This document shows, one piece after another, positions 1 to 5,867 of a DNA stretch of 5,867 nucleotides. The position numbers were made by a program, and so were the translations under genes. The stretch is from an uncultured Lentisphaeria bacterium (lineage in GTDB: Bacteria > Verrucomicrobiota > Lentisphaeria > JABSQK01 > CAJWLW01): contig CAJWLW010000306.1 in the NCBI GenBank assembly GCA_913042885.1, forward strand, positions 1 to 5,867, read 5' to 3'. How positions within the stretch are numbered: position 1 is the stretch's first letter; each line of letters begins with the position of its first letter. Under the pieces are notes generated by a model that worked only from the letters and a program-made list of their open reading frames with translations, searched no databases and was not told the origin of the DNA.

Positions 1-290
1 TGCTGGTTGAGCTGCAGTGCATCGCATGCCTGGGAAACGAAGTCGTCACAGGGTATGCAATTGCAGCCGCTCAGAATCTGTGGGATATAGCCAACGTCCG
101 ACTGGAAGCTGGTGCTGGTTTGCGAGACACCACCGATACCGCCGACGCTGTCGTGCAGCATATAGCTGGCGCTCGTAGTGTTGGTGCCGCCCTGTGACAA
201 AGTGTCCGGGCACACATCGTTGGCATTGACATGGAGGACAAACATGAGGGCCACGCCCAATGCTGCAAATACTTTTCCTGTTTGTTTCAT
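1..290 (-). CDS. Small exported protein, N-terminal part (runs off left edge)
   Basis: An open frame of 96 codons starts at the ATG at 290 and has no stop before the window edge, so the C-terminus is missing. Residues 1-23 look like a Sec signal peptide: K2 and K6, a hydrophobic core VFAALGVALMFVL, then a cleavage site after VNA. There is no lipobox, so it should be secreted or periplasmic rather than a lipoprotein. The mature part contains TSASYMLHDSVGGIGG (residues 39-54) followed by STSFQSDVGYIPQIL (59-73). This resembles a pattern I know from many uncharacterised secreted bacterial proteins (S-x-S-Y-x-L-x-D-S-x-G ... S-x-x-Y/F-x-x-x-x-G-Y/F). A cysteine-rich stretch follows, with C76, C78, C81 and C89. 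An in-frame ATG at 293 is also possible, but the ribosome binding site spacing favours 290. It is transcribed away from everything else here. Function unknown. Codon quality and the signal peptide make it a likely real gene. Confidence 0.75.
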   Translation of the reverse strand, partial: MKQTGKVFAALGVALMFVLHVNANDVCPDTLSQGGTNTTSASYMLHDSVGGIGGVSQTSTSFQSDVGYIPQILSGCNCIPCDDFVSQACDALQLNQ

Positions 291-293
291 CAT

Positions 294-301
294 CTTTCCT
301 C
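294..301 (-). promoter_or_regulatory. Shine-Dalgarno site for the exported protein
   Basis: On the minus strand the sequence GAGGAAAG lies directly before two tandem ATG codons (293-291 and 290-288). GAGGA is 3 bases from the first ATG and 6 bases from the second, so the second is the better-spaced start. Both give the same frame and differ by one methionine. Confidence 0.6.
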
Positions 302-372
302 AGAAGCTTGAAGTACAATGAAGTTTCGCGGTGACTATTCCGCCTCTGCTCCACTTATCAGTTAATGCTCGT

Positions 373-401
373 GTTATATGTCATTACGCGCGCCAATCCA
401 A
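373..401 (-). promoter_or_regulatory. Candidate sigma-70-type promoter for the exported protein
   Basis: On the minus strand, TTGGAT (401-396) is separated by exactly 17 bases from TATAAC (378-373). The -10 box matches the consensus at 5 of 6 positions; the -35 box matches only at TTG. Transcription would start near 366, leaving a leader of roughly 75 bases before the ATG at 290. The position and AT-rich setting are right, but the -35 is weak and the organism's consensus is unknown. Confidence 0.35.
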
Positions 402-648
402 GTAAAAAATGAGGCGTCGGCAGGCTCTAACTTTCCAGAAATTCCGGAAACTATTTATTGGCAAGGCATTACGTTTTTTTTTGCACGCCAGATTTATGCC
501 GTCGGGCTTCTGCCAGCAAGTTCGGACAGCGAAAAAGCAGTGTTTTTCCGCCGAATGGCCGCTTTACCGGTCGTCACGGAATTACATGCAACCCATTTCT
601 GTGGCCCAGGTTGCCGTGGTCCGACCACACCGTCTGCCAGCGCTCACT
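402..648. other. No supportable gene; simple AT-rich features only
   Basis: Several overlapping open frames exist here on the plus strand (from 378, 409 and 458), but none has a ribosome binding site, a recognisable motif or consistent codon choice. The stretch has a run of nine T (474-482), a short inverted repeat TTTCC/GGAAA (432-436 and 446-450), and an A5/T5 hairpin candidate (532-536 and 543-547, loop GCAGTG). The hairpin could form on either strand, but its stem is AT-only and too weak to call a terminator. Base composition is clearly less GC-rich than right of position 1132. Confidence 0.4.
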
Positions 649-990
649 TCAACCGTCAACCGGTTCGGGCAGGATGCCGCTGACGAGGGGATTGGCTTTG
701 AAATACTCTTCAATCCAGGGCTGGTGCAGGTCGAGGCGAATCTCCTCGGACAAGCTGCGAACGGTGTTAGCAGCGGACGTTGTGCCTCGGAGTAGTAGCG
801 CAGATCGAGAGCCTTGATACCGACACCGGCGCTCGATGAACTCCCCGAGCCGCGACTCCGGCGTCGGCTGCCGCATCTCCTCGGAGCGCAGCACCGTGGG
901 TTCGTGAGTAAAGAGCACGTCCCCGTCGATCTGTTGCCAGAGCGTCATCACGGGCCAGGGCAGAACTGATTTCGTTGTTTCGGCAGTCAT
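649..990 (-). CDS. Unrecognised possible protein, perhaps frameshifted
   Basis: A 113-residue open frame starts at the ATG at 990; a second in-frame ATG at 948 would give 99 residues. No clear Shine-Dalgarno site precedes either. I do not recognise the family, and there is no signal peptide or membrane segment. Residues 15-57 and 79-113 have codons that mostly end in G or C and a sensible globular composition, for example HEPTVLRSEEMRQPTPESRL and LHQPWIEEYFKANPLVSG. Between about residues 58 and 78 (roughly 819-757) codon quality drops, while the frame shifted by one base reads better there and gives GIKALDLRYYSEAQ. This suggests two compensating indels, either in the genome (a decaying gene) or in the assembly. 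After the stop at 649-651 the same frame stays open for 24 more codons, so the natural C-terminus is also uncertain. It diverges from the propeller gene. It could still be a chance open frame. Confidence 0.4.
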   Translation of the reverse strand: MTAETTKSVLPWPVMTLWQQIDGDVLFTHEPTVLRSEEMRQPTPESRLGEFIERRCRYQGSRSALLLRGTTSAANTVRSLSEEIRLDLHQPWIEEYFKANPLVSGILPEPVDG

Positions 991-1074
991 GGAGGCAGAC
1001 TGATTTCAGATGGTTGAGAATAAGGGCGTTGAAGAATCAATTGGCGAATTCGGCAGTCAGACATCACATCACGC

Positions 1075-1101
1075 TTGAAACACCTTTGGCAGACGTGTAA
1101 T
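1075..1101 (+). promoter_or_regulatory. Candidate promoter of the propeller/phosphotransferase operon
   Basis: TTGAAA (1075-1080, 5 of 6 consensus positions) is followed after 15 bases by TGTAAT (1096-1101, 5 of 6). The spacing is 2 bases shorter than ideal. Transcription would start near 1108, about 24 bases before the ATG at 1132. If real, this excludes the upstream in-frame TTG at 1075 as the start codon, because it would lie inside the -35 box. The evidence is weak and rests on pattern only. Confidence 0.28.
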
Positions 1102-1131
1102 CTTTCCTCCCTGAACGATTCCGCCATTCCC

Positions 1132-2709
1132 ATGATCATCCAACTGTCGATTTCACTGCCGGGGCCAGCAGTGATTCCGGTGTTCACCAACATCGGCGTC
1201 ACGCTGCTGCCCTCGTTCCTCGCCGCCGTGCTCAGTGCCCTGACAGTGCTGGTCAACCCCCGCATGCTTGTCGTTCGTGCCCGGCAGCGGCCCGGTGCCG
1301 TCAGCGCGATTGGCGCCGCCATCATCGTCCTGTCGGTGTTTGGCTGTTGGCTTGCGGTTCACTCCAGGGCGTCAACTGTTGACGATACAGCCGTAATCGA
1401 TTGGCCGCGCGTTGCCCTGGCACTGATCGAAGCCCGAGAGCACCCGAGTGCCGACGACGGCAGCGGTCCGATTCCCGTGGCGTTCGCCGCCGCATGGCGC
1501 TACCCAGCCGGCGGTATGGTGCTGACCAGCCCTCTGGCCGCCGCCGGCCGGGTCTACGGCGGTACTGCCCGGCCGAGTTTTATGGGTACAACCGGCACGT
1601 TGTTCTGCCTCGATGCCAAGACAGGAGAGGAACTGTGGCGGGCCGACGGGTCGGAGCCGCAGGACGAACGGGGCACGGGCCGGTCGGCTGCGAACGAGCC
1701 TGACTCCCGGTTCAAGGGCTTTTTCAGCTCGCCTGCCCTGAGCGCTGACGGCCGATATGTAATTGTTGGGCAGGGCCTCCACGAAGACAACAATTGCAGC
1801 CTGCTCTGTTTCGAGGCTGACAGCGGTCGACTGCATTGGCGCGTGCCTACGGAGCTGCACATCGAGAGCTCCCCGGCCGTCGCCGGCGATATCGTGGTTG
1901 TCGGCTGCGGCGCCATCGAGCGGAGCGACGGCAAGCCCGCAGGCAACCCGGGCTTCGTCCTGGCCGTGCGGGTGTCCGATGGCACTGAGCTTTGGCGCTA
2001 CCCCCTGGCTGATCCCGAAAGTTCGCCGACAATTGCCGACGGCATCGTCTACATCGGCAGCGGCGTCAACGGCAACGCCGTCGCGGCACTGCGAATCGAA
2101 TCCGACGCAGCGTTGCAGGCCGCCGGGCAGCCGCGTCTGCTGTGGTCTGTCGACACCCGTTTCCCGATAGTCAGCGCTGTCGCCGTTGCCGAGGATCTCG
2201 TCGTCGCCGCCGGCGGCAACGGCGACTATGTCATTTCGGCCGAAAGCCCTGCCGGCATAGTTCTCGCTTTCGACCGCCGCACCGGCGCGATTCGCTGGCG
2301 ACAGGAGGCTATTGGCGACACTGTCCTTGGTGCCCCCGTGATCGCCGGGGACAAGATTATCTGTACGTCGCGCCGCGGTGAGGTCCTCGCCCTGGCCCTG
2401 AACGACGGTGCCATTCGGTGGCGGCGCAGAGTTCGCGAGAACGACCCGATCCTCGCCGGTGTCGCGCTGGCCGGTCGGGTCGAAGGCTCGCCAATAGCCG
2501 ACTGGGTTGCGTACACAGTGACGAGCAGCGGCTGGCTGGCCCGGCTCGATGCCGCCGACGGCCGCATCCTGGAGACCCATTTCATCAATGACAACCACAA
2601 TCCCGGCTTCAGGAGGCTGTCGCTGAGCACCCCGATCATCGCCGACGGCTGGCTTTATGTCGGCAGCGAGACCGGCGGTCTGCGCGCCTTTTTCGGCACC
2701 CGTCGATGA
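1132..2709 (+). CDS. Membrane-anchored PQQ-like beta-propeller protein
   Basis: The 525-residue protein starts with two hydrophobic segments, about residues 12-41 and 56-76. They are separated by an arginine-rich loop (R44, R49, R51, R53) that by the positive-inside rule sits in the cytoplasm, so the large C-terminal part should face outwards. From about residue 120 to the end it is a PQQ-like (PF13360-type) propeller. Each blade carries the pattern G-x-L-x-x-x-D-x-x-T/D-G-x-x-x-W: GTLFCLDAKTGEELWR (155-170), LLCFEADSGRLHWR (224-237), GFVLAVRVSDGTELWR (274-289), GIVLAFDRRTGAIRWR (375-390), GEVLALALNDGAIRWR (416-431) and GWLARLDAADGRILE (467-481). A divergent blade lies near 304-345, and SSPAVAGD/STPIIADG-type strands lie between blades. 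Such propellers are usually scaffolds or binding modules (BamB is an example) or parts of dehydrogenases; no quinoprotein catalytic set is visible, so a binding or scaffold role is more likely. An upstream in-frame TTG at 1075 would add 19 residues; the ATG at 1132 is preferred, though neither start has a clear ribosome binding site. The stop overlaps the start of the next gene. Confidence 0.92.
   Translation: MIIQLSISLPGPAVIPVFTNIGVTLLPSFLAAVLSALTVLVNPRMLVVRARQRPGAVSAIGAAIIVLSVFGCWLAVHSRASTVDDTAVIDWPRVALALIEAREHPSADDGSGPIPVAFAAAWRYPAGGMVLTSPLAAAGRVYGGTARPSFMGTTGTLFCLDAKTGEELWRADGSEPQDERGTGRSAANEPDSRFKGFFSSPALSADGRYVIVGQGLHEDNNCSLLCFEADSGRLHWRVPTELHIESSPAVAGDIVVVGCGAIERSDGKPAGNPGFVLAVRVSDGTELWRYPLADPESSPTIADGIVYIGSGVNGNAVAALRIESDAALQAAGQPRLLWSVDTRFPIVSAVAVAEDLVVAAGGNGDYVISAESPAGIVLAFDRRTGAIRWRQEAIGDTVLGAPVIAGDKIICTSRRGEVLALALNDGAIRWRRRVRENDPILAGVALAGRVEGSPIADWVAYTVTSSGWLARLDAADGRILETHFINDNHNPGFRRLSLSTPIIADGWLYVGSETGGLRAFFGTRR
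2706..2709 (+). promoter_or_regulatory. ATGA stop/start overlap, likely translational coupling
   Basis: The TGA ending the propeller gene (2707-2709) overlaps the ATG of the phosphotransferase-like gene (2706-2708). No Shine-Dalgarno-like sequence is visible in the 20 bases before this ATG, so the downstream gene probably depends on ribosomes finishing the upstream one. This suggests the two products are made in linked amounts. Confidence 0.7.
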
Positions 2710-5700
2710 ATCCGACACCCCTCCCCATTCAGCCGCTGTCCGAGTGCGACGATATCACGCTCACAGGCGGCAAGGCAGTAAACCTGGCGCGCATGATCGC
2801 GGCCGGACTGCCGGTGCCGGATGGTTTTGTCGTGACGACCGCTGCTCTCCGCCATGCCGACGCCGGCATTGGCAGCGAGTTGGCCGCCGGCATCGGCGAT
2901 GCTTACGCTGCCATCGGTCGCCCCACGGTGGCCGTGCGCTCGTCGGCGACACTGGAAGACCAGCCGACCGCTTCACTGGCCGGACAGTTCGCCTCGCAGA
3001 TCGGCGTCCGCGGGGAGGGGGGGCTTCTTGACGCAGTCGCGAAATGCCGGGCCAGCCTACACTCGGAACGAACCGCCGCCTACGCCGCGGCGCAGCACCT
3101 CGACGCCGGCGCAATCGAGATGGCGGTCATTGTGCAGGAACTCGTTCCGACGGAGGTTTCCGGCGTGCTGTTTACGCGCAATCCGCAATCCGGCGCGGCG
3201 GACGAAATGCTCGTGGAGGCAGTGTGGGGACTCGGCAATCCGCTGGTTTCCGGCGCCGTACAGCCGGATCAGTGGCAGCTCGACCGCGCCAGCGGTTCCG
3301 TGCGCCGGACACGCATCGCTGACCAGGAAATCTGGCAACCGCCGGATGCTTCGGAGTCCGTGCCACTGCCCGAGGACCGGCGCTGTACCGCCTGTCTCGA
3401 CGAAGATGCACTGCGGGCGCTGTGGGAGTTGGGCCGGCGAACGATCGAATGCTTCGGCTGCGACCAGGACATCGAGTGGGGATTTGCCGAAGGACGATTC
3501 TTCCTTCTGCAGTCCCGCCCCGTTACCACGGCTGCCGGCGACCCCGCCGACCTGGATGTGATTCGGCAATCCCTGCAGCAACGGATGGCCGCCGGGCATG
3601 GCCCGTGGGTGCTGCACAATCTGGCCGAAACCCTGCCGCATCCGACGCCGCTGACGTGGAGTGTATTCCGGCGGCTGCTGAGCGGCGACGAAGGATTCGG
3701 GCTGATGTATCGCAGCATCGGCTTCGCCCCGGCGGCGAGCTGCCGCCACGGGTTTATCGACCTCATTGCCGGCAGGCCCTACGCCGACCTGGCCCGACTG
3801 CCCGAGATGTTCTTTGCTGAGCTGCCGTTTCGCTATGACGTCGCCCGCGCCCGGATTGAACCGGAGATGGTCAACGCACCACCGGCGCTGCCGGCCGGCT
3901 CCTTTGTTGCCAGGTTCTGCACGGCGCGCCGGTTCGCACGAGTGAACGCAAACCTTCGCGCCCGCCTCGACGTCCACGACAGCGACCTCGCGGACACGGT
4001 CTTTCCTGAGTTTTCCGCCTGGTGCGGCGCCGGGAAGGCGCGCGATCTCTCTCGTCTGTCCGCTGCGGAATGGTGCGAGTTGTGGCAGCAGCGCAGCGAT
4101 CGGATTCTCAATGACCTGACCCCGCAGTCAATGCTTGCGACGCTGCTGCTGAAGCTGGCCATGGACGATCTTGCCGAGATTCTCGGCGAATACTGCTGGC
4201 AGGAGGACACCCAGGCGCTGTTGCAGACGTTGGCGACCAGCGCCGCCCCGAGCCTGACCGTTCGCGCCGGTATCGAGCTGCACAAAGTCGGATGCGGCCG
4301 ACTCTCGATCGAGCAGTGGCTCACGGAGTTCGGGCACCGCGGCCCGAATGAACTCGAGCTGGCGGCGCCGCGATGGCGCGAGATTCCCGAGCAGATCGCG
4401 GCGGCAGCACGCCAGGCGGCCGTGACTGAAGGCCCGCTTGCACGGCACCAGCGCCGCTGCGAGGAAGCCGATGCAGCCGCGGCCCGGACCAGGGCGACAT
4501 TGCCGGCGCGGGGCCAGGCCGAATTCGATCGGTGCTGGTCGCTGGTACGGCGGTATGTGAACCTGCGTGAAGACGGCAGGCACTGCCTGGTGCTCGGGCT
4601 CGATCTGCTGCGGGACCTGGCGCTCGAAGCCAGGAACCGCCTGCTGCTCGGCGACGATGTCTTCCTGCTTGAGGAGTCCGAGCTGGCTGCTGCCGTCACC
4701 GCCGGTGCGGCACCCGCCGCCGTCGTCGCCGAGCGCCAATGCCGGCGGAAATCCGAAGCGTCCATCCCGCTGCCGGATGTGATCGAGGCGGCAGATGTCC
4801 CGCATCTCGGGGAGCCGGCTGCGACCCCGCCTGAGCAGCGCCGGCGAGCGATGCCGATTGCGCCCGGCACCGCTTGCGGTCCAGTCTGCCTGGCGGCCAC
4901 TGCCGCAACGGCCGACGTCGAACCGGGCTGTATCCTGGTGTGCAGCAATCTGGATCCCGCGTGGACGGTACTGTTCCCCAGCGTCGCAGGGGTCGTCGTC
5001 GAGCGCGGCGGGGCGTTGTCCCACAGCGCCATCGTGGCGCGCGAACTGGGGTTGCCGGTTGTTGTCATGCCCGACGCAGTCCGCACCTTGCGCCCGGGCG
5101 CCACGGTTATACTCGACGGGTGCGAGGGGTGGGTGTCGGAGGCGGACACGGAGGCCGTCGTGGAGCCACGGGCCACAGACATCGTACTTCCAGCCAGCCT
5201 GATACCGCCGCCCGCTGGTCGGTGCGAGCGCCGCGGCCGCCGGCTGGTCCTGATGGGATTCACCGCTTGGGGCCTCTTCCTCGCCGCCGCCTGGCTGCTG
5301 CCTGCAACCTGGCTGCGGCTGCCCGTGTCCCGGTTCCTGGACGGCCTGCTGTGGCCTGTTGTGGGCGCCGTTGGCAAGCCGGGCACGGTGGCGCTGCTCG
5401 GTGCCGGACTGGCTGTGCTGATCATTGGCCTGCAGGCGTGGCTCACGGATTCTGCGCGACTGCGGCAAGCGGCAAGCGTTGCCGGGCACCTGCGGGGTGA
5501 AGCCGCTGCGGTGCCGCGCGGTTCAACGCGTCGGCGCTGCATCGGTGCCGTGCTGAACGCCATCCAGGTACGCCTGGCGCTCGCTGCACTGCTGCCGCTG
5601 GCGCTGCTGCTCGGCCCACTGGTGCTGCTCTTTCTGTGGCTGCCGGCGCGGGTCGCGCCCGCCGTCGAAAGTCCGCCGCCCGGCGCCACTGTCAATGTCT

Positions 5701-5867
5701 ATGCCGTCATTGACGGCGAGCAGCCGGTGACCGTGACGCTTGCGGTCGATCCGCCATTGCGACTGGATGAGGCCTGTCCGGGCACCCAGACCACGGCGCC
5801 GGTCCGATCGGTGCTGACCACACTGTACGACCAGTGGCGCGGAGAAGAGACGCCGTCCGCACCGCTG
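2706..5867 (+). CDS. Rifampicin phosphotransferase/PEP-synthase-like enzyme with membrane C-terminus (partial)
   Basis: An uninterrupted frame of 1054 codons is still open at the right edge, so the C-terminus is missing. Residues 1-275 form an ATP-grasp (PPDK_N-type) domain: GGKAVNL (21-27, K23), GLPVPDGFVVTT (34-45), VRSSATLEDQPTASLAGQF (77-95, R78), VWGLGNPLVSGAVQPDQW (173-190) and DIEWGFAEGRFFLLQSRPVT (255-274). Residues 299-700 match the acceptor domain of rifampicin phosphotransferase (RPH) relatives: NLAETLPHPTPLTWSVF (305-321), FGHRGPNELELAAPRW (542-557) and RYVNLRE (616-622). Residues 716-815 are the swivelling phosphohistidine domain, GGALSHSAIVARELGLP (768-784), with the catalytic H773 present. 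Family enzymes move the ATP beta-phosphate through this histidine to the acceptor. The PEP-binding TIM barrel of true PEP synthase is absent, which argues against PEP synthesis. Unusually, three hydrophobic segments follow (about 847-865, 894-913, 957-979), with an arginine-rich loop at 918-944 that fits the cytoplasm. A tail from about 988 is then predicted outside the cytoplasm. The acceptor is unknown, so rifamycin resistance is not claimed. Confidence 0.92.
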   Translation, partial: MNPTPLPIQPLSECDDITLTGGKAVNLARMIAAGLPVPDGFVVTTAALRHADAGIGSELAAGIGDAYAAIGRPTVAVRSSATLEDQPTASLAGQFASQIGVRGEGGLLDAVAKCRASLHSERTAAYAAAQHLDAGAIEMAVIVQELVPTEVSGVLFTRNPQSGAADEMLVEAVWGLGNPLVSGAVQPDQWQLDRASGSVRRTRIADQEIWQPPDASESVPLPEDRRCTACLDEDALRALWELGRRTIECFGCDQDIEWGFAEGRFFLLQSRPVTTAAGDPADLDVIRQSLQQRMAAGHGPWVLHNLAETLPHPTPLTWSVFRRLLSGDEGFGLMYRSIGFAPAASCRHGFIDLIAGRPYADLARLPEMFFAELPFRYDVARARIEPEMVNAPPALPAGSFVARFCTARRFARVNANLRARLDVHDSDLADTVFPEFSAWCGAGKARDLSRLSAAEWCELWQQRSDRILNDLTPQSMLATLLLKLAMDDLAEILGEYCWQEDTQALLQTLATSAAPSLTVRAGIELHKVGCGRLSIEQWLTEFGHRGPNELELAAPRWREIPEQIAAAARQAAVTEGPLARHQRRCEEADAAAARTRATLPARGQAEFDRCWSLVRRYVNLREDGRHCLVLGLDLLRDLALEARNRLLLGDDVFLLEESELAAAVTAGAAPAAVVAERQCRRKSEASIPLPDVIEAADVPHLGEPAATPPEQRRRAMPIAPGTACGPVCLAATAATADVEPGCILVCSNLDPAWTVLFPSVAGVVVERGGALSHSAIVARELGLPVVVMPDAVRTLRPGATVILDGCEGWVSEADTEAVVEPRATDIVLPASLIPPPAGRCERRGRRLVLMGFTAWGLFLAAAWLLPATWLRLPVSRFLDGLLWPVVGAVGKPGTVALLGAGLAVLIIGLQAWLTDSARLRQAASVAGHLRGEAAAVPRGSTRRRCIGAVLNAIQVRLALAALLPLALLLGPLVLLFLWLPARVAPAVESPPPGATVNVYAVIDGEQPVTVTLAVDPPLRLDEACPGTQTTAPVRSVLTTLYDQWRGEETPSAPL

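Noticed and set aside
46..354. Minus-strand 102-codon open frame and a shorter one at 71-268
   Set aside because: Both are out of frame with the signal-peptide-bearing frame that starts at 290. The 102-codon one has an Arg/Gln/His-rich composition typical of a shadow, and the 65-codon one is Ala-rich with no motif.
531..548. A5/T5 hairpin as a bidirectional terminator
   Set aside because: The stem is almost entirely A:T, no strong GC stem is present, and it does not sit directly behind a confident gene end.
378..683. Plus-strand open frame of 101 codons starting at ATG 378, plus overlapping frames from 409 and 458
   Set aside because: No ribosome binding site, no recognisable motif and mixed codon endings. 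The start coincides with the candidate minus-strand promoter. Real coding cannot be excluded for the 378 frame, but nothing supports it.
1372..2718. A 448-codon minus-strand open frame opposite the propeller gene
   Set aside because: It mirrors the propeller's repetitive codons and shows no domain, while the plus strand has regular propeller blades.
2706..5226. Annotation as phosphoenolpyruvate synthase
   Set aside because: The ATP-grasp and histidine domains are shared, but the C-terminal PEP/pyruvate-binding TIM barrel is absent and the middle domain carries RPH-type motifs such as GHRGPNE.
3833..5695. A 620-codon open frame on the minus strand opposite the phosphotransferase-like gene, with another of 453 codons at 4128-5489
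   Set aside because: Both are antisense shadows produced by high GC content. Their translations are rich in Arg, Ser and Ala with no motifs, while the plus-strand frame carries clear family motifs throughout.

Overview
The window comes from a GC-rich bacterium, probably Gram-negative with a secretion pathway and a periplasm. Codons of the two large genes end mostly in G or C. The left 0.65 kb is visibly less GC-rich. No feature fixes the taxon. The style of the genes (a secreted 'S-x-S-Y-x-L-x-D-S-x-G' protein, a PQQ-like propeller, a PEP-synthase-like enzyme with a membrane tail) would suit Planctomycetota or a similar environmental lineage, but that is only an impression.

Layout. Positions 1-290 (minus strand) hold the N-terminal part of a small exported protein that runs off the left edge, with a good ribosome binding site and a candidate promoter upstream. 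Positions 302-648 contain no gene I can support. Positions 649-990 (minus) hold an unrecognised possible gene whose middle appears to change reading frame. Positions 991-1131 are a divergent intergenic region with a weak candidate promoter pointing right.

From 1132 to the right edge there is one plus-strand operon of two genes overlapping by ATGA. The first is a 525-residue membrane-anchored PQQ-like beta-propeller, with two N-terminal membrane segments and a propeller predicted to face outwards. The second is at least 1054 residues and is still open at the window end. It has the three-part architecture of rifampicin phosphotransferase-like enzymes: an ATP-grasp domain, an acceptor-binding middle domain with a GHRGPNE motif, and a phosphohistidine swivel domain with H773. 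Where such enzymes normally end, it continues into three predicted membrane segments and an extracytoplasmic tail.

The most interesting point is this pair. A phosphotransfer enzyme that is soluble in its characterised relatives is here predicted to be tied to the membrane, and it is translated in lock-step with a membrane-anchored propeller. A joint envelope-associated role (a sensing or modification complex) is a reasonable hypothesis, but nothing in the sequence identifies the substrate.
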